A model generated the notes under the pieces. That model saw only the letters and a program-made list of their open reading frames with translations, ran no database searches and was not told the DNA's origin. Positions 23,549-32,409 of a DNA stretch of 36,981 nucleotides are shown piece by piece. The stretch lies in NCBI RefSeq assembly GCF_014656075.1, contig NZ_BNBS01000081.1:1-36981 (forward strand), given 5' to 3'. The stretch comes from Streptomyces hydrogenans (GTDB lineage Bacteria; Actinomycetota; Actinomycetes; Streptomycetales; Streptomycetaceae). Every line of letters starts with the position of its first letter. Positions within the stretch are counted from its first letter, which is position 1. The translations under genes and the position numbers were made by a program.

Positions 23549-24619
23549 GTGAGCGATTTGAGGTTCCATTGGTGCTCTCCTCTGGAGAGCGGTCAGAAGA
23601 AAGCTTCCGGGCAGTACGACGCGGGAAGCCTCGACTTCGACGGAATCGTGTCGTTCGTCAAGGAGGCGGAGGAGATCGGTGTCGATTCTCTTCTGATGGC
23701 GATCAGTTACCACATGCCCGACCCGCTGCCGATGCTCGGTGCGCTGTCGCACCTGACGGACCGGATCAACCTGCTTCTGGCGTACCGTCCGGGCCTGCTG
23801 TCGCCGACGCTGTTCACTCAGGTGGTAAACACGGTCTCGTGGATGTCGGACAACCGCATCAACCTGAACATCGTGGCGGGCATCTCCCCCAAGGAGCAGG
23901 CCTACTACGGCGATTTCCTGGACCACGATGCACGCTACGAACGCGCCAATGAATTCCTGGAAATCATGCATGGCCTCTGGGAGAACGACGGCCCGCTGAC
24001 CTATGAGGGACGGCACTACCGCGTCGAAGAGGCGCAGCTGGGTCTCGGTCACAAGGGCGGCGGCAGGCCCCGCGTCTACCTCAGCGGCGCCTCGGGCGTG
24101 GCCCAGCAGACGGCGGTGAAGTACGGCGACTGCTGGCTGCGGTACGCCGACACGCCCGAGGAGATCGCGAAGGCCGCGGAGCCGGTACTGGCGGAGGGGT
24201 GCGCGGTGGGCCTGCGCATGCAGGTCCTGGCCCGTTCGACCAGGGAAGAGGCGCTCGCACAGGTCGCGGAGATGATGCGCGAGCCCGACGAGAAGCAGCG
24301 CAGGTTCATCGCCGAGTTCATGACCAACGTGGATTCGGAGGCGGTGAAAAACTCCTTCCGCCTCGCGGACGCCTCCGGTGACGACTGGCTGTCGCCCTAC
24401 CTCTGGTCCGGTGCCGTCGCCTACCGGGGCGGCCCGGCGCTGTGCATCGTCGGCAGCTACGAGGAGGTCGCCGACTACATCATGGAGTACAAGGCCGCGG
24501 GCGTCAGCGAGTTCATCTTCTCGGGCTGGCCGTCGCGCGAGGAGATGCGCATCTTCTACCGGCACGTCCTGCCGCTGGTCCGGCAGCGCGAGGCCGAGGC
24601 CGCCGGCGCGGTGAACTGA
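23549..24619 (+). CDS. LLM-class flavin-dependent monooxygenase
   Basis: A 356-residue member of the luciferase-like (LLM, SsuD/alkanesulfonate monooxygenase-type) family, TIM-barrel enzymes that use reduced FMN and O2. Family blocks: FHWCSPL at the start, EAEEIGVDSLLMAISYHMPD, LLLAYRPGLLSPTLFTQVVN, RINLNIVAGISPKEQAYYGD, then DHDARYERANEFLEIMHGLW. GTG 23549 with GAGG upstream begins the run of cluster genes. The stop overlaps the ATG of the exporter gene (TGATG). Reduced flavin could come from the reductase at 28615. In natural-product pathways such enzymes hydroxylate N or C or cut C-S bonds; the substrate here is unknown, though an intermediate bearing diaminopropionate is plausible. Confidence 0.88.
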   Translation: MSDLRFHWCSPLESGQKKASGQYDAGSLDFDGIVSFVKEAEEIGVDSLLMAISYHMPDPLPMLGALSHLTDRINLLLAYRPGLLSPTLFTQVVNTVSWMSDNRINLNIVAGISPKEQAYYGDFLDHDARYERANEFLEIMHGLWENDGPLTYEGRHYRVEEAQLGLGHKGGGRPRVYLSGASGVAQQTAVKYGDCWLRYADTPEEIAKAAEPVLAEGCAVGLRMQVLARSTREEALAQVAEMMREPDEKQRRFIAEFMTNVDSEAVKNSFRLADASGDDWLSPYLWSGAVAYRGGPALCIVGSYEEVADYIMEYKAAGVSEFIFSGWPSREEMRIFYRHVLPLVRQREAEAAGAVN

Positions 24620-25875
24620 TGGTGCAGCCGGCGCGCGAGCGCGCGCAGTTCGTGCTCTTCGCCACAGGCGTGCTGCTCGGCCTGGTCGCCGAGCAGGTCG
24701 TCATGTTCAGCGTGCCGCTGCTGATCTTCCAGGACACCGAGAACATCTCCGTACTGGGTACCTCCTTCGCCCTGGAGTGGCTGCCCGGTCTGCTCGCCTT
24801 CCCCTTCGCGGGGCTGATCGCCGACCGGGACGGTGGGCCCCGGCTCTTCTCCCGGGTCAACGCGGGGCGCGCCATCGTGCTCGTGCTCGTCCTGACGGTC
24901 TGCGCCACGCTGCCGTCCGCGACCGTCCCAGCGCTGATGGCCGGCGCGGTGTTCATGTCGCTGCTGATGGCGCCGATCCGGTTGTCGGTGGAGAAGGCGG
25001 TGCTGCTCCTGGCCAAGAAAGAAAAGGTAGCCCGCACACAGTCGCTGGTGCAGAACATGGAACTGCTGGCCATGGCCGTGGGCCCGGCACTGGCCGTGCT
25101 CGGGTCGGCGTACATCGGCAAGCTGTGGCTGCTGTGTGTCGCCGCGGCACTCTGCGCGGTGGCGGCCCTGTGCTGGCTGCCGCTGCCGAGGGGCGAGCGT
25201 CAGCTCAACCCCGGCAGCGTGGCCAAGACCGTGGGCGAGCTGCGCCTGGGCTGGTCGCTGCTGATCCACAACAGGCCGGTCGTTCTGCTGGTCAGCATCA
25301 ACTTCTCCATCAACCTGGCCTTCGCCACGGCGCTCAGCGTCAACGCGGCCGTTGTCACCGACATCTTCAAGGCACCCGAGTCCTCCTTCGCCCTGCTCAA
25401 CACGCTGGTGGGCGTCACAGGTCTGCTGAACCTGATGCTGGTGCCCACCCTGCTGAAACGGTTCGAGGTCAAGGCCCTGGGCGTGTTCGGTTTCGTACTA
25501 CTCAGCACCTCGCTGCTGGGGCTGGCCGCCGCACCGTCCTTCGTGCTGTACACGGTGGCCTACGTGGCAGCGCTGATGGGCGTGGCCTACTTCAACGTCT
25601 ACAACCGCACGCAGCGAGTCAAGGTCATCCCGTCGAGCCATCTGGGCAAGGTAATGGGCCCCTTCTACCTGCTCAACACCTTGTCGTACCCCATCGGCGG
25701 CCTGCTGATCGCCTTCCTGGGCAACAGCCTGGGTCCGCAGCTGCTCGTCGGGATCCTGGCGGTGCTGCTCGCCCTGTACGGCCTGATGGTCCTGCCGCTG
25801 ACCATCCGCGGGTTCAACTCGGCCATCGCCGCGCTGGAGCAGGAGCGACAGCTCGCGGACGTCCAGGGCGGCTGA
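24619..25875 (+). CDS. MFS transporter, probable product exporter
   Basis: A 418-residue membrane protein with about 12 hydrophobic segments in the major-facilitator order (FVLFATGVLLGLVAEQVVMF, LPGLLAFPFAGLIADRDGGP, a loop, then a second half from VVLLVSINFSINLAFATALS). The ADRDGG loop between segments 2 and 3 is the usual position of the MFS motif A. It starts at ATG 24619 within the stop codon of the monooxygenase gene, giving tight coupling. Within the cluster it is the only complete transporter and probably exports the product or provides self-resistance. A second transporter downstream (35656) is broken. Confidence 0.88.
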   Translation: MVQPARERAQFVLFATGVLLGLVAEQVVMFSVPLLIFQDTENISVLGTSFALEWLPGLLAFPFAGLIADRDGGPRLFSRVNAGRAIVLVLVLTVCATLPSATVPALMAGAVFMSLLMAPIRLSVEKAVLLLAKKEKVARTQSLVQNMELLAMAVGPALAVLGSAYIGKLWLLCVAAALCAVAALCWLPLPRGERQLNPGSVAKTVGELRLGWSLLIHNRPVVLLVSINFSINLAFATALSVNAAVVTDIFKAPESSFALLNTLVGVTGLLNLMLVPTLLKRFEVKALGVFGFVLLSTSLLGLAAAPSFVLYTVAYVAALMGVAYFNVYNRTQRVKVIPSSHLGKVMGPFYLLNTLSYPIGGLLIAFLGNSLGPQLLVGILAVLLALYGLMVLPLTIRGFNSAIAALEQERQLADVQGG

Positions 25876-25922
25876 GCGCACCACCTTGCTTTCTCACCCC
25901 GTCTCTACTACAGGAGCAGTAC

Positions 25923-27176
25923 GTGCACATCGTCATCGTCAACCGGTGGCCCAGGTTCACCGAAGGCGTGCGCTGGGACCATGAGCTCACCCGGTACGAG
26001 GAGTTCATCGACCACGAGGCCCACCAGGTCAGCTATGTGGTGGACCGGGTCGGCGCCACCGGCGTCCTGGCCGGGCGCGAGCGGATCGCCTCGATGGTCG
26101 AAGTGGACGACATCAGCTCCTACGACCACCTGCGCGCCGCGGTGACGGAGGTGACGGAGCGGGTCGGTCGCCCGGTGGACCAGATCATCACGCTGTCCGA
26201 GTTCACGCTCGACGCGGTGGCCCGCGTCCGGCAGTCCCTGGGCATCCCTGGTCCCGGTCCCGACGAGGTGGCCGTCTACCGCAACAAGGTGCGGATGAAG
26301 GAAATCCTCGCGGAAGCCGGGCTGCGGGTGCCGCACTTCGCCGGCTGCGAGAACGTCGAGCAGACGCTGGCCTTCGCGGAGACGACCGGCTACCCCCTGA
26401 TCGTCAAGCCGGTGAATGGCGCGGGCAGCATCGGCGTGCACCTGATCCAGGACGACAAGGCCCTGCGCGGCCTGTGGGAGACGCGGGAGCCGGGCGGCTA
26501 CGAGATCGAGGAGTTCATCACCGGCACCGTCCACCATGTCGACGGCTTCGCCGGCGAGGACGGCACGATCGTCTTCCAGGTGGTCTCGCGCTACCTGAAC
26601 GACTGCCTGTCCTTCGAAGGCGGCGCCCCGCTGGGATCGGTCGTCGTCCAGCGGGGACGGCTCCGAGAGCGGATCGAGGAGTTCACGCAGAGCTGCGTCT
26701 CGGCGCTCGGCATGCGCGGAATGCCCTTCCACATGGAGCTCTTCGTCACCGGGACCGAGGAGCTGGTCTTCCTCGAAGTGGCCGGCCGGATCGGCGGCGC
26801 CGAGGTGCCGTACGTCATTCACAAGCTGTTCGGCGTGAACCTCTTCGAGGTGTGGCTGAAGTCCCTGGTGGGCGAACCCCTTCCGCCGACCCCGAAGAAC
26901 GGCGACCCGTCCGGCGGCTGGGTGATCATCCCCAAGCCGCGCGTGCTGCCTGCCGAGGTGGTCTCGTCGGTGCCGATGAGCAGCATGGTCGACTCCGTGT
27001 GGCGGGAACTTGTCCCCCAGCCAGGTGACGTGATCGACGGGAGCGGTGGATACGACAGCCTGCAGAGCGGGCGCGGCATCGTGGTGCACGACTCCGAGGC
27101 ACAGGCCGAAGCCGATCTGCGCCGCCTTATGGACGACTTCCGCGTCGAGTTCGCCCAGGGCCGGCGCGTGCCGTGA
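25923..27176 (+). CDS. ATP-grasp ligase 1
   Basis: A 417-residue ATP-grasp enzyme, expected to activate a carboxylate as acyl phosphate and join it to an amine. Start GTG 25923 with AGGAG 9-13 bases upstream. After an N-terminal Rossmann-like part come YRNKVRMKEILAEAGLRVPH (Lys about 122-126), YPLIVKPVNGAGSIGV (Lys162, glycine-rich loop), YEIEEFI (Glu196/197), MPFHMELFV (Glu272) and LVFLEVAGRIGGAEVP (Glu285, Arg289). All nucleotide and Mg binding features are present. The layout is that of dipeptide ligases (carnosine-synthase/BacD-like), which make amides without carrier proteins. Partner substrates are not predictable; diaminopropionate is a likely one. Confidence 0.88.
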   Translation: MHIVIVNRWPRFTEGVRWDHELTRYEEFIDHEAHQVSYVVDRVGATGVLAGRERIASMVEVDDISSYDHLRAAVTEVTERVGRPVDQIITLSEFTLDAVARVRQSLGIPGPGPDEVAVYRNKVRMKEILAEAGLRVPHFAGCENVEQTLAFAETTGYPLIVKPVNGAGSIGVHLIQDDKALRGLWETREPGGYEIEEFITGTVHHVDGFAGEDGTIVFQVVSRYLNDCLSFEGGAPLGSVVVQRGRLRERIEEFTQSCVSALGMRGMPFHMELFVTGTEELVFLEVAGRIGGAEVPYVIHKLFGVNLFEVWLKSLVGEPLPPTPKNGDPSGGWVIIPKPRVLPAEVVSSVPMSSMVDSVWRELVPQPGDVIDGSGGYDSLQSGRGIVVHDSEAQAEADLRRLMDDFRVEFAQGRRVP

Positions 27177-27240
27177 CCGGACGGTCACACCCCTTGGCCG
27201 TGTTCCGCCAACCCCGATTCCCCAGAGTGGAGTGTTTTCC

Positions 27241-28506
27241 GTGACCGACCGTCCTCTTGTGGCCCTGGTGTACCAGCGGCCGGGCATGCCGTGGATGTTC
27301 GAAGGCGCCCGGCGGGCGGGGGTGGACGTCGTCCTCATCCACCGTCCGAACCCGCGTCCCGACGAGGCCCTGCCCGCGCAGCTTCCTCCCGCCGTCGTCC
27401 GGACCCTCCCCCTGGACATCTTCGGCGACGAGGCCGCGGCCCTCGCCGCCATCGAAGAGCTGCACGGCGAGCGGCCGCTGGCCGCGATCGTCACCGCGCT
27501 CGACGTGGCCGTGCCGTTCACGGCCAGGGCGGCCCGCATGCTGGGCCTCCCGGGCCTGAGCGAGGAGACCTCCTTCGCGGTGCGCGACAAACGCGAGATG
27601 CGCCGCCGCCTGGAGCAGGCTGGCCTCAACACCCCCGCCTACGTGGGCCTGTCCGGCCCTGAGGACTGGAAGTTCGCGGCAGACCTCGTCTTCCCGGTCG
27701 TGGTCAAGCCCGCCGGCGGCTTCACCAGCCTCGGCGTCACCAGGGTCGACTCCGCAGAGGACCTCGAAACCACGGTGAGGTCCGTGTGGGAGGTCTGCGA
27801 GCGCTACCTCGGCTACGGAGGGAGCTCCGCTCAGTTCGAGGGCCTCGTGGTGGAGGAGTACCTCGACGGTGACGAGTACTGCATCGAGTCGCTGTCCTAC
27901 CAGGGCCAGGTGAAGATCCACACGATCGGCTACAAGGGCCGCCCCGAGGGCCCTTACTTCGAGGAGAAGGTCTACCGCGCCCCGGCTCCGCTGTCCCCGG
28001 AGGTCGAGTGGTCCATCATCGAGCAGATCACCGGCGCCCACGCCGCCCTCGGCGTCACCGACGGCCCCACCCACTCCGAACTGCGCCTGCGCGGGGACGA
28101 GGCCTACCTGCTCGAAATGGGCGCGCGGGTGGGCGCTTCCGGTGCCTCCCACCACATCGTGGAGTCGGTGACCGGAGCCGACTTCACCGGCGACACGTTC
28201 CGCATCGCCATGGGCCAGGAGCCCCTGGGCTGGAACGATCCCGTCTGGCACCGGGGCACCGGAGCCATGTACTTCGTCCCCGTCGGCGGCTCCGGCCGCA
28301 TCACGAAGATCGCCGGCCTGTCCGAGGCCGCCGCCGACCCCAGGGTCGACCGCATCGTCCAGCTTCTGCACCCGGGCGACCGGATCCTCCCGTACCCCGA
28401 GTACTCGGGCTACCCCGGCTTCGTCTTCTCCCGCCACGACTCGTACGAGGACGCCGAGCAGTTCCACGACGCGCTCGACGAGTCCGTGGTCATCCACTAC
28501 GAGTAA
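27241..28506 (+). CDS. ATP-grasp ligase 2
   Basis: A 421-residue ATP-grasp enzyme, distinct from the first. Start GTG 27241. Rossmann-like N-terminus (VALVYQRPGMPWMFEGARRA), VRDKREMRRRLEQAGLNTPA, then FPVVVKPAGGFTSLGVTRVD (Lys156), LVVEEYLDGDEYCIES (Glu205), a segment KIHTIGYKGRPEGPYFEEKV typical of the amino-acid ligase branch, HSELRLRGDEAYLLEMGARV (Glu280, Glu292, Arg296). Catalytic positions are conserved. The EEYLDGDEYCIES motif is close to carnosine-synthase and alanine-anticapsin-ligase type enzymes. It is separated by only 64 bp from ligase 1, with no terminator between. Confidence 0.88.
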   Translation: MTDRPLVALVYQRPGMPWMFEGARRAGVDVVLIHRPNPRPDEALPAQLPPAVVRTLPLDIFGDEAAALAAIEELHGERPLAAIVTALDVAVPFTARAARMLGLPGLSEETSFAVRDKREMRRRLEQAGLNTPAYVGLSGPEDWKFAADLVFPVVVKPAGGFTSLGVTRVDSAEDLETTVRSVWEVCERYLGYGGSSAQFEGLVVEEYLDGDEYCIESLSYQGQVKIHTIGYKGRPEGPYFEEKVYRAPAPLSPEVEWSIIEQITGAHAALGVTDGPTHSELRLRGDEAYLLEMGARVGASGASHHIVESVTGADFTGDTFRIAMGQEPLGWNDPVWHRGTGAMYFVPVGGSGRITKIAGLSEAAADPRVDRIVQLLHPGDRILPYPEYSGYPGFVFSRHDSYEDAEQFHDALDESVVIHYE

Positions 28507-28614
28507 GCGCCCCGCCCCCGGACCCCCGCGCGCGCAACCGCCGGGCGGGGTCTGCCGGGCCTGCGCGCCAACCGTCCCGGGCGCCCGTAGGCACCGGACT
28601 TCAAGGAGCCAAAC

Positions 28615-29139
28615 ATGACGACAAGTGCCGCGGCCTTGTCCCCTCCGGCAGCCGGCAGCGCTGCCAAGACGCCCCTGCGCCGTGTCCTGGGCAAGTTCGC
28701 CACCGGGGTCGCGGTGATCGCCTCCCAGAGCGACCAGGGTCCCGTGGGCGTCCTGGTCAACTCGTTCACCTCCGTGTCCCTCACACCGCCGACGGTGCTC
28801 TTCTGCATCAGCACCGGGTCCCGCACCTGGCCATACATCGAGAAGTCCGGCTCCTTCGCCGCCAGCTTCCTCGCCGACGGGCAGCGGGCGGCAGCCGAGC
28901 GGTTCTGGCGCTCCGACCACGACCGGTTCGCCGGATCACCGGTGACGACCGCCACGACCGGCGCCCCGGTGCTGTCCGAGGCGCTGGGCTACGTCGACTG
29001 CCGGGTATCGGACGTCCTGACCCGCGACGACCACTATGTCGTGCTCGGCGAGGTCGTGGACGCCGGGGTGCTGAACGCCGGCCGGCCCCTGCTCTTCTTC
29101 GAGGGCGCCTGGAACACGTCACAGGACCCCGCCGCATGA
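28615..29139 (+). CDS. Flavin reductase
   Basis: A 174-residue flavin reductase of the HpaC/ActVB-like split-barrel family, which supplies FMNH2 or FADH2 from NAD(P)H to a separate monooxygenase. Family block: RRVLGKFATGVAVIASQSDQ, GPVGVLVNSFTSVSLTPPTV and LFCISTGSRTWPYIEKSGSF, then FLADGQRAAAERFWR. AAGGAG lies 8-13 bases before the ATG at 28615. Its stop overlaps the ATG of ligase 3 (ATGA). The natural partner is the LLM monooxygenase at 23549, since no other flavin oxygenase is in the cluster. Confidence 0.88.
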   Translation: MTTSAAALSPPAAGSAAKTPLRRVLGKFATGVAVIASQSDQGPVGVLVNSFTSVSLTPPTVLFCISTGSRTWPYIEKSGSFAASFLADGQRAAAERFWRSDHDRFAGSPVTTATTGAPVLSEALGYVDCRVSDVLTRDDHYVVLGEVVDAGVLNAGRPLLFFEGAWNTSQDPAA

Positions 29140-30398
29140 GCGAGAGACCGCACGTGGAGCCAGCCGACGCCCCTGAGCTCCTGATGATCGGCGTCGGCCT
29201 GATGGGCCGGCCCTACGTCCACGCCGCGCACCGGCTCGGTCTGCGAGTCCGCGCCGTCGAGGCCGAGTCCCGGGCCGCCGAGGCCCGGGGCCTCGTCGAC
29301 GAACTCGATCTGAGCCAGGGTCAGTACGGGGCCCTGGATGAGCTGTGGGCCGAATCCGCCTACACGGCGGCCCAGCGGCGCCAGCCCGACGGCGTCATGG
29401 CCTTCACCGAGTCGCACGTACTGGCGGCCGCCCTGGTTCAGGACCGTCTCGGACTGCCCGGCCCGTCCCTCCAGGCGGCGTCGATCTCCCGGAACAAGGC
29501 GCTCCAGCGGGGCCGCTTCCGGACCCATGGCATCGGACAGCCGGACTACCGGCTGACCGGCGCCCTGACCGAGGCCGAGCCGTGGGCGTCCACCCGCCTT
29601 CCGGTGATCGTCAAGCCCCTGTCGTCCGCGGGCAGCGAGGGCGTGGAGCTGGTCCCGGACCTGCCCGCGTACCGGGAGACCGCGGACCGACGCCGCACCG
29701 AGGGGCTCCTGCTCGTCGAGACCGCCGCGCAGGGACCCGAGTACAGCTGGGAAGCCCTGGTCCAGGACGGCAAGGTGTGGTTCGCCAACCTCACCGCCAA
29801 GGAGACGACGGGACCGCCCAACTTCGTCGAGCTCACCCACCGGGTGGCCGTGCGACTGCCCGCGCGGGAGGCCGCGGTCGTGGACGCCCTGGGGGAGTCC
29901 GTGATCGAGGCGATCGGCATGCGTACCGGCCTGGTCCACCTGGAGTTCCGGATGACCGCGACGGGCCCGCAGGTGATGGAGGTGGCGGTCCGTACGCCGG
30001 GCGACTACCTCATGGACCTCTGTTCGCTCGCCTACGGGATCGACTGGTTCGAAATGGTCGTCCGTCTGGCCGTCGGAGCGCAGTTGCCTCCTCCGCCAGA
30101 GGCGCCCGTCCGGCACGCGGCGAGCCACTTCATCGTCTCCGAGCCCGGAGTCGTGGTGGCCGTCGAGGGCCTGGACGAGGTGCGCGAGCACCCCGCCGTG
30201 GTGGACGCCGGCGTGTCCGTGGCGGTCGGCGACCGCATCGGCGAGACCTCGTCCTCCGGGCAGCGCACCGGCTTCGCGGTGCTGTCCGCGGCGTCGCCGG
30301 AAGAGCTCGAGGAAGCCCTCGCCCACGTGCGGCGCACCCTCACCATCACGACGGTGGACCAGACGCGTACAAGACCGGGAAGAGACGCACGCGCGTGA
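29136..30398 (+). CDS. ATP-grasp ligase 3
   Basis: A 420-residue ATP-grasp enzyme, distinct from the other two. The N-terminus LLMIGVGLMGRPYVHAAHRL looks like a nucleotide-binding fold. SRNKALQRGRFRTHGIGQPD follows, then LPVIVKPLSSAGSEGVELV (Lys160), LLVETAAQGPEYSWEAL (Glu195), LVHLEFRM (Glu270) and VMEVAVRTPGDYLMDL (Glu282, Arg286). The usual RxGG at the end of the motif is replaced by RTPGD, a variation seen in some amino-acid ligases. The start ATG 29136 overlaps the flavin reductase stop, and its own stop overlaps the SbnA-like GTG, so translation is coupled across three genes. Confidence 0.87.
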   Translation: MSERPHVEPADAPELLMIGVGLMGRPYVHAAHRLGLRVRAVEAESRAAEARGLVDELDLSQGQYGALDELWAESAYTAAQRRQPDGVMAFTESHVLAAALVQDRLGLPGPSLQAASISRNKALQRGRFRTHGIGQPDYRLTGALTEAEPWASTRLPVIVKPLSSAGSEGVELVPDLPAYRETADRRRTEGLLLVETAAQGPEYSWEALVQDGKVWFANLTAKETTGPPNFVELTHRVAVRLPAREAAVVDALGESVIEAIGMRTGLVHLEFRMTATGPQVMEVAVRTPGDYLMDLCSLAYGIDWFEMVVRLAVGAQLPPPPEAPVRHAASHFIVSEPGVVVAVEGLDEVREHPAVVDAGVSVAVGDRIGETSSSGQRTGFAVLSAASPEELEEALAHVRRTLTITTVDQTRTRPGRDARA

Positions 30399-31384
30399 CC
30401 ATTCACGACAAGGCCTACGACATCATCACGGACGACATCTTCCTGAGTCTTCCCGGTGAACTACCAGGCAGCGAACTGTTCCTCAAGATCGAGGGCCTGA
30501 ATCCGGCCGGCTCCATCAAGCTCAAAACAGCCGTCGGACTGGTCTCGGACGCCGAGCTCCAAGGCCTCCTGCGTCCCGGCGGCCGGGTGATCGAGTCGTC
30601 GTCCGGGAACCTGGGCGTGGCGCTGAGTATGGTGTGCGCCGCCAAGGGCTACCGGTTCACCTGCGTCACCGATCCGAACGCGTCGGCGCAGAACGTGGCG
30701 GCCATGAAGGCCCTGGGCACCCAGGTGATCGTGGTGGACGAGCGGGATGCCAACGGCGGTTACCTCGGCTCCCGGATCGCCCTCATCAAGCGTCTGGTCG
30801 CCGAGGACCCGGACCTGCTGTGGACCAATCAGTACGGGAACCCGGCGAACCCCCGCATCCATTCGGTGCGCACCGCCGCGTCCACCATGGCCAGGATCGG
30901 CCCGATCGACTACCTGTTCGTCGGGGCGGGCACCACCGGAACCCTCATGGGATGCGCGGAGTACTTCCGGCGCTTCTCGCCCCGCACCAGGATCATCGCC
31001 GTCGACACGGAGGGCTCCGTCACCTTCGGCGGCCCCAGCAGGACCCGGTACATCCCCGGACTCGGCACCAGCCGGCGCCCGGAACTCCTCCAGCCGCAGC
31101 TGGTCGACGAGGTCGCCCTGGTCGACGAGCGGGACGCGGTCCGGGCCTGCCGGGCCATGGCCCGCCGCCACGGCATCCTCGTCGGCGGCTCGACCGGCTC
31201 GGTGCTGGCCGCGGTGATCGAGCGGGCCGACGCCATTCCCACGGGGTCACGGACCGTGGCGCTCTCGCCCGACCTCGGTGACCGCTACCTGTCCACCGTG
31301 TACGACGACACCTGGGTTGCCGCACGCTTCGGCGTCGAGGCACTCGAACCCGTCGACCAGCCCCAGCTTCCCGTACCGCTTTAG
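30395..31384 (+). CDS. SbnA-like PLP enzyme for L-2,3-diaminopropionate
   Basis: A 329-residue pyridoxal-phosphate enzyme of the cysteine-synthase fold, closest in motif to SbnA-type 2,3-diaminopropionate synthases. Known reaction of that family: O-phospho-L-serine plus L-glutamate gives N-(1-amino-1-carboxyethyl)-glutamate. Visible motifs: NPAGSIKLKTA (PLP lysine about 42), SSSGNLGVALS (70-78) and FVGAGTTGTLMG (phosphate loop 177-183). The SIKLKTA form, instead of SIKDR of cysteine synthases, is typical of the diaminopropionate group. GTG 30395 is coupled to the upstream gene. It is followed after 5 bp by the matching SbnB-like dehydrogenase. Confidence 0.88.
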   Translation: MTIHDKAYDIITDDIFLSLPGELPGSELFLKIEGLNPAGSIKLKTAVGLVSDAELQGLLRPGGRVIESSSGNLGVALSMVCAAKGYRFTCVTDPNASAQNVAAMKALGTQVIVVDERDANGGYLGSRIALIKRLVAEDPDLLWTNQYGNPANPRIHSVRTAASTMARIGPIDYLFVGAGTTGTLMGCAEYFRRFSPRTRIIAVDTEGSVTFGGPSRTRYIPGLGTSRRPELLQPQLVDEVALVDERDAVRACRAMARRHGILVGGSTGSVLAAVIERADAIPTGSRTVALSPDLGDRYLSTVYDDTWVAARFGVEALEPVDQPQLPVPL

Positions 31385-31389
31385 GAGCG

Positions 31390-32409
31390 ATGCAACAGAT
31401 GTTTGAGTTCGACGTGGTAGGCGGCACCGCCGCCCGCAAGATCATCAGCGAGTCCCGCTCCGAAATCGTCTCGGTGGTCCGCGACGCGTACCTCGCCCAC
31501 CACCGGGGCGATTCGATCAACCCCAACAGCTACTTCCTGCGCTTCCCCGGCAAACCGAGCGCACGGATCATCGCCCTGCCCGCCTACCTGGGCGGCGACA
31601 CGGACGTCGCGGGCATCAAGTGGATCGGCAGCTTCCCCGAAAACATCCAGAACAACATCCCCCGGGCGTCGGCCGTCCTGCTGCTCAACGACTACACCAC
31701 CGGCTACCCCTTCGCCTGCCTGGAGGCCTCGCAGATCAGCGCGGCACGCACGGCCGCCTCCGCCGTCCTGGGGGCGGCACGGCTGCTCGGCCGCACCGAG
31801 GCCGAGAAGATCGCCGTGGTCGGCTCCGGCATCATCGCCCGCAACATCGTCGAGTTCTTCGCCGCCGAGAGCTGGTCGGTCGGCGAGTTCGCCCTGCACG
31901 ACCAGGTCCCCGACTACGCCAGGTCGCTCGCCACACACATCCGGGAAAGCCTCGGCCACACCGCATCCGTGTCCGACAGCCTGTCGGACGCCCTCAAGGG
32001 CGCCGACGTGGTGGTGCTCGCCACCACGGCCGGTGAGCCGTACATCACCGACCCCGACTCCTTCGCTCCCGGCCAGGTGGTCCTCAACGTCTCGCTGCGG
32101 GACGTCTCCGCCGACATCGTGCTGTCCTCGTACAACGTCCTGGACGACGTCGACCACTGCCTGACCGCCCAGACCTCCCCGCACCTCGCAGAGCTGAAGA
32201 GCGGCAACCGCGACTTCGTGTCCGGCGTCCTGGCCCAGGTCCTCGAGGGCGAAGTCACCATGGAAACCGACCGTCCCCGCATCTTCTCGCCGTTCGGCCT
32301 CGGCGTGCTCGACCTCGCCGTCGGCGCCTACGTGCACCGCCGCGCCGTCGAGACCGGCCAGGCCACTTCCGTCGCGGACTTCTTCGGCGAAACCCAGCGA
32401 TGGGGCTGA
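31390..32409 (+). CDS. SbnB-like dehydrogenase for L-2,3-diaminopropionate
   Basis: A 339-residue ornithine-cyclodeaminase-fold NAD enzyme of the SbnB group, which cleaves the SbnA product oxidatively to L-2,3-diaminopropionate and 2-oxoglutarate. Visible blocks: GIKWIGSFPENIQNNIPRAS (Lys77), FACLEASQISAARTAASAVL (Arg120) and IAVVGSGIIARNIVEFF (Rossmann GxGxxA, 145-150). TTTAGGAG, overlapping the SbnA-like stop, serves as its ribosome binding site. SbnA-SbnB adjacency is the hallmark of diaminopropionate supply in siderophore and antibiotic clusters. The stop overlaps the next gene by 10 bases. Confidence 0.9.
   Translation: MQQMFEFDVVGGTAARKIISESRSEIVSVVRDAYLAHHRGDSINPNSYFLRFPGKPSARIIALPAYLGGDTDVAGIKWIGSFPENIQNNIPRASAVLLLNDYTTGYPFACLEASQISAARTAASAVLGAARLLGRTEAEKIAVVGSGIIARNIVEFFAAESWSVGEFALHDQVPDYARSLATHIRESLGHTASVSDSLSDALKGADVVVLATTAGEPYITDPDSFAPGQVVLNVSLRDVSADIVLSSYNVLDDVDHCLTAQTSPHLAELKSGNRDFVSGVLAQVLEGEVTMETDRPRIFSPFGLGVLDLAVGAYVHRRAVETGQATSVADFFGETQRWG

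Noticed and set aside
22901..24565. 554-residue minus-strand open frame opposite the LLM gene
   Set aside because: Antisense of the monooxygenase; no motif and unlikely composition.
26474..27028. Alternative plus-strand frames within the ATP-grasp genes (also 24777-25900, 28008-29135, 29345-30390)
   Set aside because: Arg/Pro/Gly-rich shadow frames created by high GC; only the portions after the chosen starts carry ATP-grasp or PLP motifs.
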